The notes beneath the pieces were generated by a model. That model worked only from the letters and a program-made list of their open reading frames with translations, had not been told where the DNA came from and did not search any database. From Polaromonas sp. UBA5171 (GTDB lineage Bacteria; Pseudomonadota; Gammaproteobacteria; Burkholderiales; Burkholderiaceae_C), in NCBI GenBank assembly GCA_002413395.1, contig DHWX01000037.1, forward strand, positions 2,438-16,281: DNA of 13,844 nt, read 5' to 3'. Made by a program: the position numbers and the translations under genes. Position 1 is the stretch's first letter, and every line of letters begins with the position of its first letter. Shown one piece after another: positions 1 through 7,327 of this stretch.

Positions 1-245
1 TCCATGCGCTGCATCTGGTAGAACGGACCTTCGTCATAGTCCAGGCCCAGCCAGCGCATGCCTTCGATGATCACATCGACTGCAGCCTGGCTCGAACGCT
101 CCACATCGGTGTCTTCAATGCGCAAAATGAAGACGCCGCCGGTGGCGCGCGCAAACGCCCACGGATACAGCGCCGAGCGGATGTTGCCAAGATGAATAAA
201 ACCTGTAGGCGACGGCGCAAATCTTGTTCGTGTTTTCTGTGTCAT
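1..245 (-). CDS. gltX: Glutamyl-tRNA synthetase, N-terminal part (cut by window edge)
   Basis: This is the first 81 codons of a class I aminoacyl-tRNA synthetase, which charges tRNA-Glu with glutamate in the cytoplasm. The gene leaves the window on the left, so its C-terminal part is not seen. The translation begins MTQKTRTRFAPSPTG and continues with the class I HIGH-type signature as FIHLGN (residues 16-21) in a PSPTG context, then LRIEDTD (41-47), another hallmark of GluRS/GlnRS catalytic domains. The ATG (243-245) shares its bases with the metZ stop codon in an ATGA overlap, which fixes the start and suggests translational coupling to metZ. No strong Shine-Dalgarno is visible. GluRS versus the short tRNA-modifying GluQ-like paralogue cannot be fully settled from the N-terminus, but the motif set and operon position favour gltX. 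Confidence 0.93.
   Translation of the reverse strand, partial: MTQKTRTRFAPSPTGFIHLGNIRSALYPWAFARATGGVFILRIEDTDVERSSQAAVDVIIEGMRWLGLDYDEGPFYQMQRM
242..245 (-). promoter_or_regulatory. ATGA stop/start overlap between metZ and gltX
   Basis: On the minus strand the four bases ATGA contain the gltX start (ATG, 245-243) and the metZ stop (TGA, 244-242). Such overlaps usually allow ribosomes that finish the first gene to reinitiate on the second. This is the expected arrangement when the downstream gene lacks a good ribosome binding site, as here. Confidence 0.85.
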
Positions 246-1468
246 GTCAGGCTGTCCAGACCACGTGCGAGGTCGGCTTTCAAGTCGTCAATATATTCGA
301 GACCCACGGCCACGCGAATCAGGCCCTGGCCGATGCCGGCGGCCTGGCGCTGCGCTTCGGTGAGTCGGCCGTGCGACGTGGTGGCGGGATGCGTGATGGT
401 GGTTTTGGTGTCGCCCAGGTTGGCCGTGATGCTGCATACCTGGGTGCTATCAATCACATGGAAAGCATTTCTGCGGGCGCTGTCGGCGTCAAGGCCCTTG
501 AGCTCAAACGCCAACACCGCGCCACCGCAGCCCTGCCCGTTAATGGTTTGCTGCTGCATGGCCAACGCATGCTGACAGTGCGACTTCAGGCCGGGGTAAT
601 GCACGCGGGCCACGCCGGGCTGCGCTTCGAGCCAGGTGGCTAACGCCAGCGCGTTGGCGCTTTGCGCCTGCATGCGGATAGAGAGCGTCTCCAGACCCTT
701 GAGCACAACCCAGGCATTGAAGGGCGACAGCGTCATGCCGGCACTGCGCATGATGGGGATGAGTTTTTCGTCGATGAGCTTTTTTGGCCCGCAAATCGCG
801 CCTGCAATCACGCGGCCCTGGCCATCAAGGTATTTGGTACCCGAATGAATTACCAGATCAGCCCCCAGTGTGGCAGGCTGCGACAGGGCTGGTGAGCAAA
901 GGCAGTTGTCAACGGCCAGCAAGGCGCCCGCCGCATGCGCGATGGCCGCCAGCGCGCGGATGTCGCAAACCTCGGTCAGCGGATTGGTCGGCGTTTCGGC
1001 AAACAGCAGCTTCGTATTGGGCTTGACAGCCGCTTGCCACTGGGCCACATCGGTTTGCGAGACAAAAGTGGTTTCAACGCCAAACTTGCCAAACTCGCCG
1101 CCAATCAGCTTAATGGTGGCACCAAACACCGATTGGGAGCAGATCACATGGTCGCCGCTTTTGAGCAGTCCCATGCACATCAGCAAAATGGCCGCCATGC
1201 CGCTGGCGGTTCCAATGCAGGCCTCGGTGCCTTCCATGGCGGCCAGACGCTGCTCCATGCTCGCTACCGTGGGGTTGCTGAAACGGGAATAGATGAAACC
1301 CTCTTCCTCATTGGCAAAGCGCCGCACGGCGCTGGCCGCATCGGGCTGCACAAAGCTGCTGGTCAGAAACAGCGCCTCGGAATTTTCGCCATACTGGCTT
1401 TTGTCCGCAGCAGCGCGCACGGCCAGAGTGTCGCGGTGAAGGTTTTCGGGTAGTTTTTTTCGGGTCAT
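242..1468 (-). CDS. metZ: O-succinylhomoserine sulfhydrylase
   Basis: This is a 408-residue PLP enzyme of the Cys/Met metabolism family. The family member MetZ makes homocysteine directly from O-succinylhomoserine and sulfide in methionine synthesis. Visible landmarks are SRFSNPT (61-67), a glycine-rich TASGMAA (88-93 region), AVDNCLCSP (185-193) and HSGTKYLDGQGR (208-219), in which Lys212 is the expected PLP-binding lysine. The YLDGQGR wording is characteristic of MetZ rather than of cystathionine gamma-synthase or beta-lyase. I chose the ATG at 1468. A longer GTG start at 1546 would run 65 nt into purF and adds an Arg/Cys-rich leader that does not look like the family. The gene follows the purF stop by 13 nt and ends in the ATGA overlap with gltX. 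A related specificity (O-acetylhomoserine) remains possible. Confidence 0.9.
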   Translation of the reverse strand: MTRKKLPENLHRDTLAVRAAADKSQYGENSEALFLTSSFVQPDAASAVRRFANEEEGFIYSRFSNPTVASMEQRLAAMEGTEACIGTASGMAAILLMCMGLLKSGDHVICSQSVFGATIKLIGGEFGKFGVETTFVSQTDVAQWQAAVKPNTKLLFAETPTNPLTEVCDIRALAAIAHAAGALLAVDNCLCSPALSQPATLGADLVIHSGTKYLDGQGRVIAGAICGPKKLIDEKLIPIMRSAGMTLSPFNAWVVLKGLETLSIRMQAQSANALALATWLEAQPGVARVHYPGLKSHCQHALAMQQQTINGQGCGGAVLAFELKGLDADSARRNAFHVIDSTQVCSITANLGDTKTTITHPATTSHGRLTEAQRQAAGIGQGLIRVAVGLEYIDDLKADLARGLDSLT

Positions 1469-1481
1469 GGTCAGGTCCGGG

Positions 1482-3017
1482 TCAAGTTTCCTGCGAATTG
1501 GGCAGCGCCAGGCGCGACACATCGCCGTCGCCGTCAATATTGCCACCGATGTGTTCCGCAGTATCGGCCCGCAGCGAGTTCATTTCAGCGATGGTTTCAG
1601 CCGTCACATCACCGGTAATGTAAATGCCGTCAAAGCAGGAGGCGTCAAAACCGTCGAGCGCGGGATTGAGTGAGCCGATCGCTCGTTTCATGCCCTCCAC
1701 ATCCTGGTAAATCAGCGCGTCGCAACCAATCACCTCGCGAATTTCCTCAATGCTTCGGCCGTGCGCCACCAACTCGTCCGGCGTGGGCATGTCAATGCCA
1801 TAAACGTTGGGGTAACGCACCGGGGGCGCGGCGCTGGCGAAATAGACCTTGCGCGCGCCAGCATCGCGCGCCATCTGCACGATCTCGCGGCTGGTGGTAC
1901 CGCGCACGATGGAGTCATCGACCAGCAGCACATTGCGGCCCTTGAACTCGCTGGCAATCACGTTGAGTTTCTGGCGCACCGATTTTTTGCGCACTCCCTG
2001 CCCTGGCATGATGAAGGTTCGGCCCACGTAGCGGTTTTTCACAAATCCTTCACGGTAGGGGATTCCCAGCAGATGCGCCAGTTGGGTGGCACTCGGGCGG
2101 CTTGATTCAGGGATGGGAATAATCACATCGATTTCATTGGGCGGCACGGTGGAAATTACCCGCTTGGCCAGTGTTTCACCAAGATTCAGGCGCGCCTGAT
2201 AGACTGAAATTCCGTCGAGCACGGAGTCCGGGCGCGCCAGATAGACAAACTCGAAAATGCAGGGGTAAAGCCTGGCATTGACGGCACATTGTTCGGCGTG
2301 CACCGTGCCCTGCATATCCACAAATACGGCCTCTCCCGGCGCAATGTCACGCTCAAACTGGTGCGCGGTGCCTTCCAGGGCGACCGACTCGCTGGCCACC
2401 ATCACGGTGCTGCCCGCTTCGTTCTCGCCCCGTCCCAGGCACAGCGGGCGAATGCCAAACGGGTCACGAAACGCCAGCATGCCGTGGCCTGCAATCATCG
2501 CCACCACGGCGTAAGAGCCTTTGACGCGCTGGTGCACGCCGCGCACGGCCGAAAACACATCGGCGGGCTTGAGCGGCAGTCCGCGCGTGGTTTTTTCCAG
2601 TTCGTGCGCCAGCACATTGAGCAGCACCTCGGAGTCGCTGTCGGTGTTGATGTGGCGATGGTCGGTATTGAAAACCTCGCCTTTGAGCACGGCCGCATTG
2701 GTTAAATTGCCATTATGGGAAAGCACCAGGCCAAACGGGGCGTTGACGTAAAACGGCTGCGCTTCGTCTTCGCTGTAGGCATTGCCCGCCGTGGGGTAAC
2801 GTACCTGTCCCAGCCCGACATTGCCTGGCAGCGCGCGCATGTTGCGGGTCCGAAACACATCACGCACCATGCCCTTGGCCTTGTGCATGTAAAACTTGCG
2901 GCCTTGCTGCGTGACGATGCCGGCGGCATCCTGACCGCGGTGCTGCAGTAACAGCAAGCCGTCATAAATGAGCTGGTTCACCGGGGCATTGCTGACGACT
3001 CCGACTATTCCGCACAT
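1482..3017 (-). CDS. purF: Amidophosphoribosyltransferase (glutamine PRPP amidotransferase)
   Basis: PurF catalyses the first committed step of purine synthesis, converting PRPP and glutamine to 5-phosphoribosylamine in the cytosol. The 511-residue protein starts MCGIVGVVS, so Cys2 is the N-terminal nucleophile of the Ntn glutaminase domain and there is no propeptide, as in the E. coli-type enzyme (about 505 residues). Glutaminase landmarks are LLQHRGQDAAGI (23-34), RYPTAG (73-78) and SHNGNLTN (100-107). The C-terminal phosphoribosyltransferase domain carries PIPESSRPSA (301-310) and the PRPP loop VLLVDDSIVRGTTS (363-376). The ATG at 3017 is fixed by the catalytic Cys2. It lies 33 nt after the cvpA stop, and metZ follows 13 nt after its own stop. 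cvpA next to purF is a classic arrangement, also seen in E. coli. Confidence 0.98.
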   Translation of the reverse strand: MCGIVGVVSNAPVNQLIYDGLLLLQHRGQDAAGIVTQQGRKFYMHKAKGMVRDVFRTRNMRALPGNVGLGQVRYPTAGNAYSEDEAQPFYVNAPFGLVLSHNGNLTNAAVLKGEVFNTDHRHINTDSDSEVLLNVLAHELEKTTRGLPLKPADVFSAVRGVHQRVKGSYAVVAMIAGHGMLAFRDPFGIRPLCLGRGENEAGSTVMVASESVALEGTAHQFERDIAPGEAVFVDMQGTVHAEQCAVNARLYPCIFEFVYLARPDSVLDGISVYQARLNLGETLAKRVISTVPPNEIDVIIPIPESSRPSATQLAHLLGIPYREGFVKNRYVGRTFIMPGQGVRKKSVRQKLNVIASEFKGRNVLLVDDSIVRGTTSREIVQMARDAGARKVYFASAAPPVRYPNVYGIDMPTPDELVAHGRSIEEIREVIGCDALIYQDVEGMKRAIGSLNPALDGFDASCFDGIYITGDVTAETIAEMNSLRADTAEHIGGNIDGDGDVSRLALPNSQET

Positions 3018-3050
3018 GGTGTTTCGATCATGATGTATTGACCCATAAAA

Positions 3051-3536
3051 TTAATTCAGAACCTTTGCAAACTGCTTCGGTAACATCGGCTTCAAGCGTC
3101 CGAGCGTGACTGTCAGCACTGCCGCACCTTGTGACTCTTGCCACCAGGCGCTGGCCTTGAGCGCTGTCATGTCAATCACCACTGTCGCGGCCAGCAACAA
3201 GATCAAGCCACGCACCAAACCAAAGGCCGCCCCCAGCGTGCGGTCCACTGGCCGCAAGCCGATGGCGTCAACCAGCTTCTTCAACAAAAAGGCCAGCAAA
3301 CCGGCGGCAAATACCGCTACAACAAATACCAGCATAAACGCCGCGGCGTAACGCACCGTCTCCGAGGCAGACTGCCAGGGCAACCGCGTTGCCACCTGCG
3401 GCGCAGCCCATTGCGCCACGAAAAACGACGCCACCCACCCCGACACCGACAACAGCTCATACACCAACCCGCGCCATGCCCCAAGCACCATGGACAAAAG
3501 CAATACCGCCAGCAAGATCCAGTCAAGTGCCACCAC
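3051..3536 (-). CDS. cvpA: CvpA family inner-membrane protein
   Basis: This is a 161-residue, very hydrophobic protein of the CvpA family. In E. coli the family was named for a requirement in colicin V production; its molecular activity is not well defined, and roles in envelope stress tolerance have been proposed. Four likely membrane segments are seen at about residues 3-19, 27-45, 64-86 and 104-123. Family-typical wording includes LDWILLA at the N-terminus, GAWRGLVYEL (18-27) and RPVDRTLGAAFGLVRG (95-110). There is no ATG: two consecutive GTG codons (3536 and 3533) can both serve as start, giving MVALDW or MALDW, and neither has a clear Shine-Dalgarno. Translation probably depends on coupling to the SPOR gene, whose stop lies 15 nt upstream. 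purF follows 33 nt downstream. Confidence 0.87.
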   Translation of the reverse strand: MVALDWILLAVLLLSMVLGAWRGLVYELLSVSGWVASFFVAQWAAPQVATRLPWQSASETVRYAAAFMLVFVVAVFAAGLLAFLLKKLVDAIGLRPVDRTLGAAFGLVRGLILLLAATVVIDMTALKASAWWQESQGAAVLTVTLGRLKPMLPKQFAKVLN

Positions 3537-3551
3537 TGGAGTACAAACTAT

Positions 3552-4298
3552 TCAGAGACTCAGGATGGCGGTCGGCAAATTGAGCGCCTTGATCTTGCTG
3601 GCAACCTTTTCAGCCTCCGCCTTGCTGGAAAATGGACCCACGCGGACCCGGGTGCGCGAGCCGCCCTTGGTTTCAACGACCTGTGCATAGGTTTTGAGGC
3701 CGGCTTTTTCAAGCTTGGCGCGCACTTCGCGGGCTTTGGTGGCGTCGGCAAATGCGCCGACCTGCACCACCACACGGCCTTCATCGGCGACAATCTTGCT
3801 GCCTGGCGGCACGGCCCGGCCGTTGAGCAGGGCGCTGGCGCGCGCCGCGTCGTTGCCCGCAGAAACCACCTTGGGGACGGATTTTGCCGCTGTTTTTGCT
3901 TCCGGTTTAAGGTCCGGTTTTACCTCTTTTTTGACAGCTTCCGGAGCTTGCTCTATAAGGGCTGGCGCCGGTTTTGATGGCGCTATTTCTTCTTTGGGTG
4001 CAAGGCTGGCAGCGAGGGGGACGGATGCAGCTTCGGTAGCGGCGACCGGTGCCGGGACAGTCAACGGTTTGACGGTATTTTTTGCGGGAATTTCAATCGG
4101 AATATCGACTGCGATGGGACGCGGCTGCGTGTCAAACAACAGCGGGAACCCCACCACCCCAAGCAACACCAGCAGGGCCGCGCCAATCAGGCGGTGCCTG
4201 GCACGTTTGCGGATGGTTTCCACGCTTTCCGGTGGAGCGGCTGGCCCGGCAGTAGGGGCAGCGCTTGAGCTGCCCCGGCGGAAATTGAAAAACGACAT
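3552..4298 (-). CDS. DedD-like SPOR-domain protein
   Basis: This is a 248-residue single-pass inner-membrane protein with a periplasmic SPOR domain. SPOR domains bind septal peptidoglycan that has lost its stem peptides, and DedD-type proteins assist cell constriction. The layout is a short cytoplasmic N-terminus rich in Arg (residues 1-36), one membrane segment (about 37-56, IGAALLVLLGVVGFPLLF), a long low-complexity linker rich in Pro, Ala, Lys and Glu (60-170), and the SPOR domain (about 174-247) with VVVQVGAFADATKAREV and RTRVRVGPFSSKAEAEKV. The ATG at 4298 starts MSFFNF and has no strong ribosome binding site. It sits between folC (96 nt upstream) and cvpA (15 nt downstream). The E. coli dedD gene also neighbours folC, cvpA and purF, which supports the assignment. 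The linker is too degenerate to compare. Confidence 0.88.
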   Translation of the reverse strand: MSFFNFRRGSSSAAPTAGPAAPPESVETIRKRARHRLIGAALLVLLGVVGFPLLFDTQPRPIAVDIPIEIPAKNTVKPLTVPAPVAATEAASVPLAASLAPKEEIAPSKPAPALIEQAPEAVKKEVKPDLKPEAKTAAKSVPKVVSAGNDAARASALLNGRAVPPGSKIVADEGRVVVQVGAFADATKAREVRAKLEKAGLKTYAQVVETKGGSRTRVRVGPFSSKAEAEKVASKIKALNLPTAILSL

Positions 4299-4314
4299 GG
4301 TTTGGCTTGAATCC

Positions 4315-4335
4315 GTTAAGGGTCACGTTAAGGGT
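4315..4335. repeat. Two direct copies of a 9-mer in the folC-SPOR spacer
   Basis: The 9-mer GTTAAGGGT occurs at 4315-4323 and again at 4327-4335 on the plus strand, a period of 12 bp. It lies in the 96-nt spacer between the folC stop and the SPOR-protein start. The rest of this spacer shows no clear terminator or promoter. The repeat may be chance or a small duplication. Confidence 0.5.
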
Positions 4336-4394
4336 TCGCGCGGACTGCCGACCCCAGGCACCGACACGCTCTGGTTGGGCCAACTTTCCCGGCC

Positions 4395-5705
4395 TCAGGC
4401 GGCCAGGTGTGGGGCCGAAAGGCGCGGCACGCCGCCTTTCAAGATACCGCCCACCGTGTAAAACGAGCCGAACACTACAATTCTATCAGCGGGGTTTGCG
4501 GCCTTGACGGCGGCCTGCAGGGCTTCCCCGGGAGTTTTGTAAGTCGCGGCGGTGATGTCAGGCCGGGTGCGCATCGCTTGCCAATTGGCGTACAACACCT
4601 CGCTCGTGGCCGCCCGCGCCGTCGGCAGGTCGGTAAAATACCACTTGTCGATCATTGGACTGACGCGCGCCAGCATCTGCGTCAGGTCCTTGTCGGCCAT
4701 GGCGCCAAAAATAGCGTGGGTGCAGGGGTAATAGCCCATGGCATCAAGGTTTTCGGCCAGTGCCGCCACTGAATGCGGGTTATGCGCCACATCGAACACC
4801 AGTGCTGGCTGGCCGGGAATGATCTGAAAGCGCCCGGGCAACTCGACCATGGACAAGCCGTTGCGCACGGCTTGGGCGGTGACGGGTAAACGCTCGCGCA
4901 GGGCTGTCAACGCCGCCAGCACGCCAGCGGCGTTGACCAGCTGGTTGGCGCCGCGCAGCGCCGGATAGGCCAGTCCGGCATAGCGCCTGCCACGGCCTGC
5001 CCAGGCCCACTGCTGCTTGTCGCCCGTGAAATTGAAGTCATGGCCCATGCGCCACAAGTCAGCACCCACTTTTGCCGCATGGTCGAGAACGCTTTGCGGC
5101 GGCACCGGATCGCTCACCACTACCGGCTTGCCGGCGCGCATGATACCGGCCTTTTCCAGGCCTATGCTTTCCCGGTCAGTGCCCAGCAACGCCGTATGAT
5201 CCAGATCAATGCTGGTGATCACCGCGCAATCGGCATCCAGAATATTGACGGCGTCCAGACGACCGCCCAGCCCAACCTCCAGAATCACCACATCCAGCTT
5301 TGCGTCGGCCAGCAGTTGCAGAATGGCGAGCGTCGTGAACTCAAAGTAGGTCAGTGAAATTTCATTGTCATTTTGGATTCTGGCCCTTTCAACACGTTCG
5401 AAACATGCTATCAACTCAGTAGCGTCAACGAGCTCGCCGCAAATCCGGCAACGCTCTTCAAAATCGACCAGATGCGGCGAGGTATAGAGGCCGGTGCGAT
5501 AGCCCGACTGCAGCAGGATGGCCTCCAGCATGGCGCAAGTCGAGCCTTTGCCGTTGGTGCCGGCCACCGTGATGACGGGGCAGGCAAATGCCAGGCCCAT
5601 GCGCTCGGCCACGGCTCTGACGCGGTCCAGCCCCAAGTCGATGCTTGTTGGGTGCAGGCGCTCGCAATGGGCGAGCCAGTTGTCGAGGGTTTTGAGAGGT
5701 TCCAT
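4395..5705 (-). CDS. folC: Bifunctional dihydrofolate synthase / folylpolyglutamate synthase
   Basis: FolC adds glutamate to dihydropteroate, and in further rounds to reduced folates, using ATP. The 436-residue protein is close to the usual length (about 420-430). It has the Mur-ligase-type P-loop VAGTNGKGST (47-56), YTSPHL (74-79) for folate/cofactor contact, EVGLGGRLDAVN (143-154), the SIDLDHTALLG motif (165-175) with its metal-binding His, and EKAGI (184-188). The C-terminal ligase domain has FDVAHNPHS. The ATG at 5705 begins MEPLKTLDNWL, a typical N-terminus. pip ends 64 nt upstream on the same strand and the SPOR gene starts 96 nt downstream. In many Burkholderiales accD precedes folC; that gene is not adjacent here. 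Confidence 0.96.
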   Translation of the reverse strand: MEPLKTLDNWLAHCERLHPTSIDLGLDRVRAVAERMGLAFACPVITVAGTNGKGSTCAMLEAILLQSGYRTGLYTSPHLVDFEERCRICGELVDATELIACFERVERARIQNDNEISLTYFEFTTLAILQLLADAKLDVVILEVGLGGRLDAVNILDADCAVITSIDLDHTALLGTDRESIGLEKAGIMRAGKPVVVSDPVPPQSVLDHAAKVGADLWRMGHDFNFTGDKQQWAWAGRGRRYAGLAYPALRGANQLVNAAGVLAALTALRERLPVTAQAVRNGLSMVELPGRFQIIPGQPALVFDVAHNPHSVAALAENLDAMGYYPCTHAIFGAMADKDLTQMLARVSPMIDKWYFTDLPTARAATSEVLYANWQAMRTRPDITAATYKTPGEALQAAVKAANPADRIVVFGSFYTVGGILKGGVPRLSAPHLAA

Positions 5706-5769
5706 ACAGGCCCATATTGTCCCTCACGACGGAAACCCTTTTGCCGCGTAGGCCGACTCCGAACGCCGC

Positions 5770-6732
5770 TCAGCGCGCAAAGCGGTTGGTTGCGGCGATC
5801 AATTGGGCCAGAATGCCAGGTTCGTTATAGGCATGACCGGCATCGGCGATCAGGTGGAAATCCGCCTCGGGCCAGGCCCGGTGCAGTTCCCAGGCGGTTC
5901 TGGCGGGGCAGGCCATGTCGTAGCGGCCCTGCACGATGACACCCGGAATGCCGGCAAGCTTGCCGGTATCGCGAATCAATTGCCCTTCTTCAAGCCAGCC
6001 ACCATGCACAAAATAATGGTTTTCGATGCGCGCAAAGGCCAGCGCAAACTCATCGCCGCCGTGCTGGGCCGTTGCCGCAGGGTCGGGCAGCAACGTAATG
6101 GTCTGGCCCTCCCACAGGCTCCAGGCGCGGGCGGCGGCCAATTGTTCGGCCGGGTCGGCACCCACCAGGCGCTTGCGGTAAGCGGCCATCAGGTCGCCAC
6201 GCTCGGCGGGCGCAATGGGGGCCAGAAAGTCTTCCCATAGATCAGGGAACAGCCAGGAAGCGCCCTCCTGGTAATACCAGAGCAGCTCGGCGCGGCGCAG
6301 CGTGAAAATGCCGCGCACGATCAACTCCGCTACCCGCCTGGGGTGCGTCTGGGCATAGGCCAGCGCCAGCGCACTGCCCCACGAGCCACCAAACACCAGC
6401 CAGCGCTCAACGCCCAGCAGTGTGCGCAACCGCTCGATGTCGGCCACCAAATGCCAGGTCGTATTGTGGTTCAGAGAAGCACTGGGGCGCGAACGGCCAC
6501 AGCCGCGCTGGTCGAACAACAGCACGCAATAGCGCTCGGGGTCAAACAACCGCCGATGCTCCGGCGAGCAGCCCGCGCCTGGTCCACCATGCAAAAAAAC
6601 CGCCGGTTTACCTTGCGGGTTGCCACACAATTCCCAGTAAACCGAATGACCCTCACCGGTGCTCAGCATCCCGGTGCGAAACGGCTCGATGGGCGGGTAG
6701 AGGGTTGCAGGTGTGAGGGCTGAAACAGTCAT
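5770..6732 (-). CDS. pip: Proline iminopeptidase (alpha/beta-hydrolase, peptidase family S33)
   Basis: This 320-residue cytoplasmic serine aminopeptidase is expected to release N-terminal proline from peptides. From the ATG at 6732 the landmarks are the oxyanion-hole motif HGGPG (48-52), FDQRGCGRS (73-81), the nucleophile elbow GGSWGS (115-120) with Ser117, and the other candidate triad members Asp272 in GRYDMACP and His300 in DAGHAYNEPG. HGGPG, DQRGCGRS and GGSWGS together are diagnostic of prolyl iminopeptidases. The length matches the bacterial group of about 315-320 residues. A longer GTG start at 6795 would add 21 residues unlike the family, so I rejected it. It is the first minus-strand gene before a divergent spacer, so its promoter should lie within 6733-6982. 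folC follows 64 nt after its stop, so read-through into the folC unit is possible. Confidence 0.92.
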   Translation of the reverse strand: MTVSALTPATLYPPIEPFRTGMLSTGEGHSVYWELCGNPQGKPAVFLHGGPGAGCSPEHRRLFDPERYCVLLFDQRGCGRSRPSASLNHNTTWHLVADIERLRTLLGVERWLVFGGSWGSALALAYAQTHPRRVAELIVRGIFTLRRAELLWYYQEGASWLFPDLWEDFLAPIAPAERGDLMAAYRKRLVGADPAEQLAAARAWSLWEGQTITLLPDPAATAQHGGDEFALAFARIENHYFVHGGWLEEGQLIRDTGKLAGIPGVIVQGRYDMACPARTAWELHRAWPEADFHLIADAGHAYNEPGILAQLIAATNRFAR

Positions 6733-6982
6733 GAAGCGTCCGTGAGGGTGAAAAACATTGTGAAAATCAGCATGAAGGGAGCCGCTCAACGCCACCGCCG
6801 CGCCAGTAAGTCAATTCTGGCCTGAATTATTCCCCTGTTGTCCATCCGCTCGGTCCGATCGCGCTCAGCGCCAATATTTGCCGCCCGCGCGGGCGCTGTT
6901 TTCGCTATCTATTCAGTAGCTGGGTACGCGCGTTGCATGTGGGCTGAAGACTATTTTTTTATATCTGTGGCAAACTCTTGGC
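6733..6982. other. Divergent spacer between pip and the ArsC-like gene
   Basis: These 250 nt separate two genes transcribed away from each other, so both promoters are expected here. I could not assign convincing -35/-10 pairs. A TTGCAT hexamer (6933-6938) precedes an AT-rich run (6953-6964), but the spacing of any -10 match is poor. A 14-bp GC palindrome and a flanking 6-bp inverted repeat lie near the middle and are listed separately. I see no convincing small coding region. Confidence 0.4.
6867..6897. repeat. GC-rich palindrome with flanking inverted repeat
   Basis: CGCCCGCGCGGGCG at 6882-6895 is a perfect 14-bp palindrome. AGCGCC (6867-6872) and GGCGCT (6892-6897) form a second, overlapping inverted repeat, so two alternative stems are possible. 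A short T run (6899-6902) follows on the plus strand, which resembles a weak terminator, but no plus-strand gene lies just upstream. An operator for one of the divergent genes is the other simple reading. Confidence 0.4.
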
Positions 6983-7327
6983 ATGATTACCGTTTTCGGC
7001 ATTGTTAATTGCAGCACCGTCAAGAAGGCCCGCGCGTGGCTCACCGAACACGGCCAGAGCTACAAATTCCATGATTTCCGAAAGCAAGGCGTGCCACCTG
7101 AACAACTGGCGCTTTGGGTGCAGGCCGTTGGCTGGGAAAAGCTGTTGAACCGCAAAGGCACGACCTGGCGCAAGCTGGATGCCGCCGATCAGGCCGCCGT
7201 GATGGATGCCGCCAGCGCCCAGGCGTTGATGCGGGCTCAGCCCAGCGTGATCAAGCGTCCGGTGGTTGAATGGGATCAGGGTGTCACGGTCGGGTTTGAC
7301 GTGGCGGCTTGGGTTGCCAGAGTTTGA
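6983..7327 (+). CDS. YffB-type ArsC/Spx-fold small reductase-like protein
   Basis: This 114-residue thioredoxin-fold protein belongs to the ArsC superfamily, in the YffB group rather than the true arsenate reductases. The N-terminus MITVFGIVNCSTVKKARAWL matches the YffB pattern (GI-NC-TVKKAR-WL) with a single redox candidate, Cys10. Further group-typical wording is DFRKQG (31-36), LLNRKGTTWRKL (54-65) and IKRPVVEW (90-97). The protein has no second conserved Cys and lacks the HxC-X3-R arrangement of characterised glutaredoxin-dependent arsenate reductases, so arsenate reduction should not be assumed. A glutathione-dependent thiol reductase activity has been suggested for YffB-like proteins, but the physiological role is unclear. 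The ATG at 6983 is fixed by the family N-terminus and has no good Shine-Dalgarno. It appears to be a single-gene transcript with a 192-nt spacer behind it. Confidence 0.86.
   Translation: MITVFGIVNCSTVKKARAWLTEHGQSYKFHDFRKQGVPPEQLALWVQAVGWEKLLNRKGTTWRKLDAADQAAVMDAASAQALMRAQPSVIKRPVVEWDQGVTVGFDVAAWVARV

Noticed and set aside
1469..1546. Longer GTG start for metZ.
   Set aside because: It would overlap purF by 65 nt and adds a leader unlike MetZ proteins.
3138..3977. Plus-strand frame of 279 codons across cvpA and the SPOR gene.
   Set aside because: It spans two well-supported minus-strand genes and their junction, and its product is low-complexity and His/Gln/Arg-rich.
3694..4461. Plus-strand frame of 255 codons opposite the SPOR gene.
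   Set aside because: It is Ala/Arg/Gly-rich without domain signals and runs through the spacer into folC; the SPOR domain lies on the other strand.
6983..7327. Arsenate reductase function for the ArsC-family protein.
   Set aside because: The HxC-X3-R arrangement and any arsenic-resistance neighbours are missing; the wording matches the YffB group instead.
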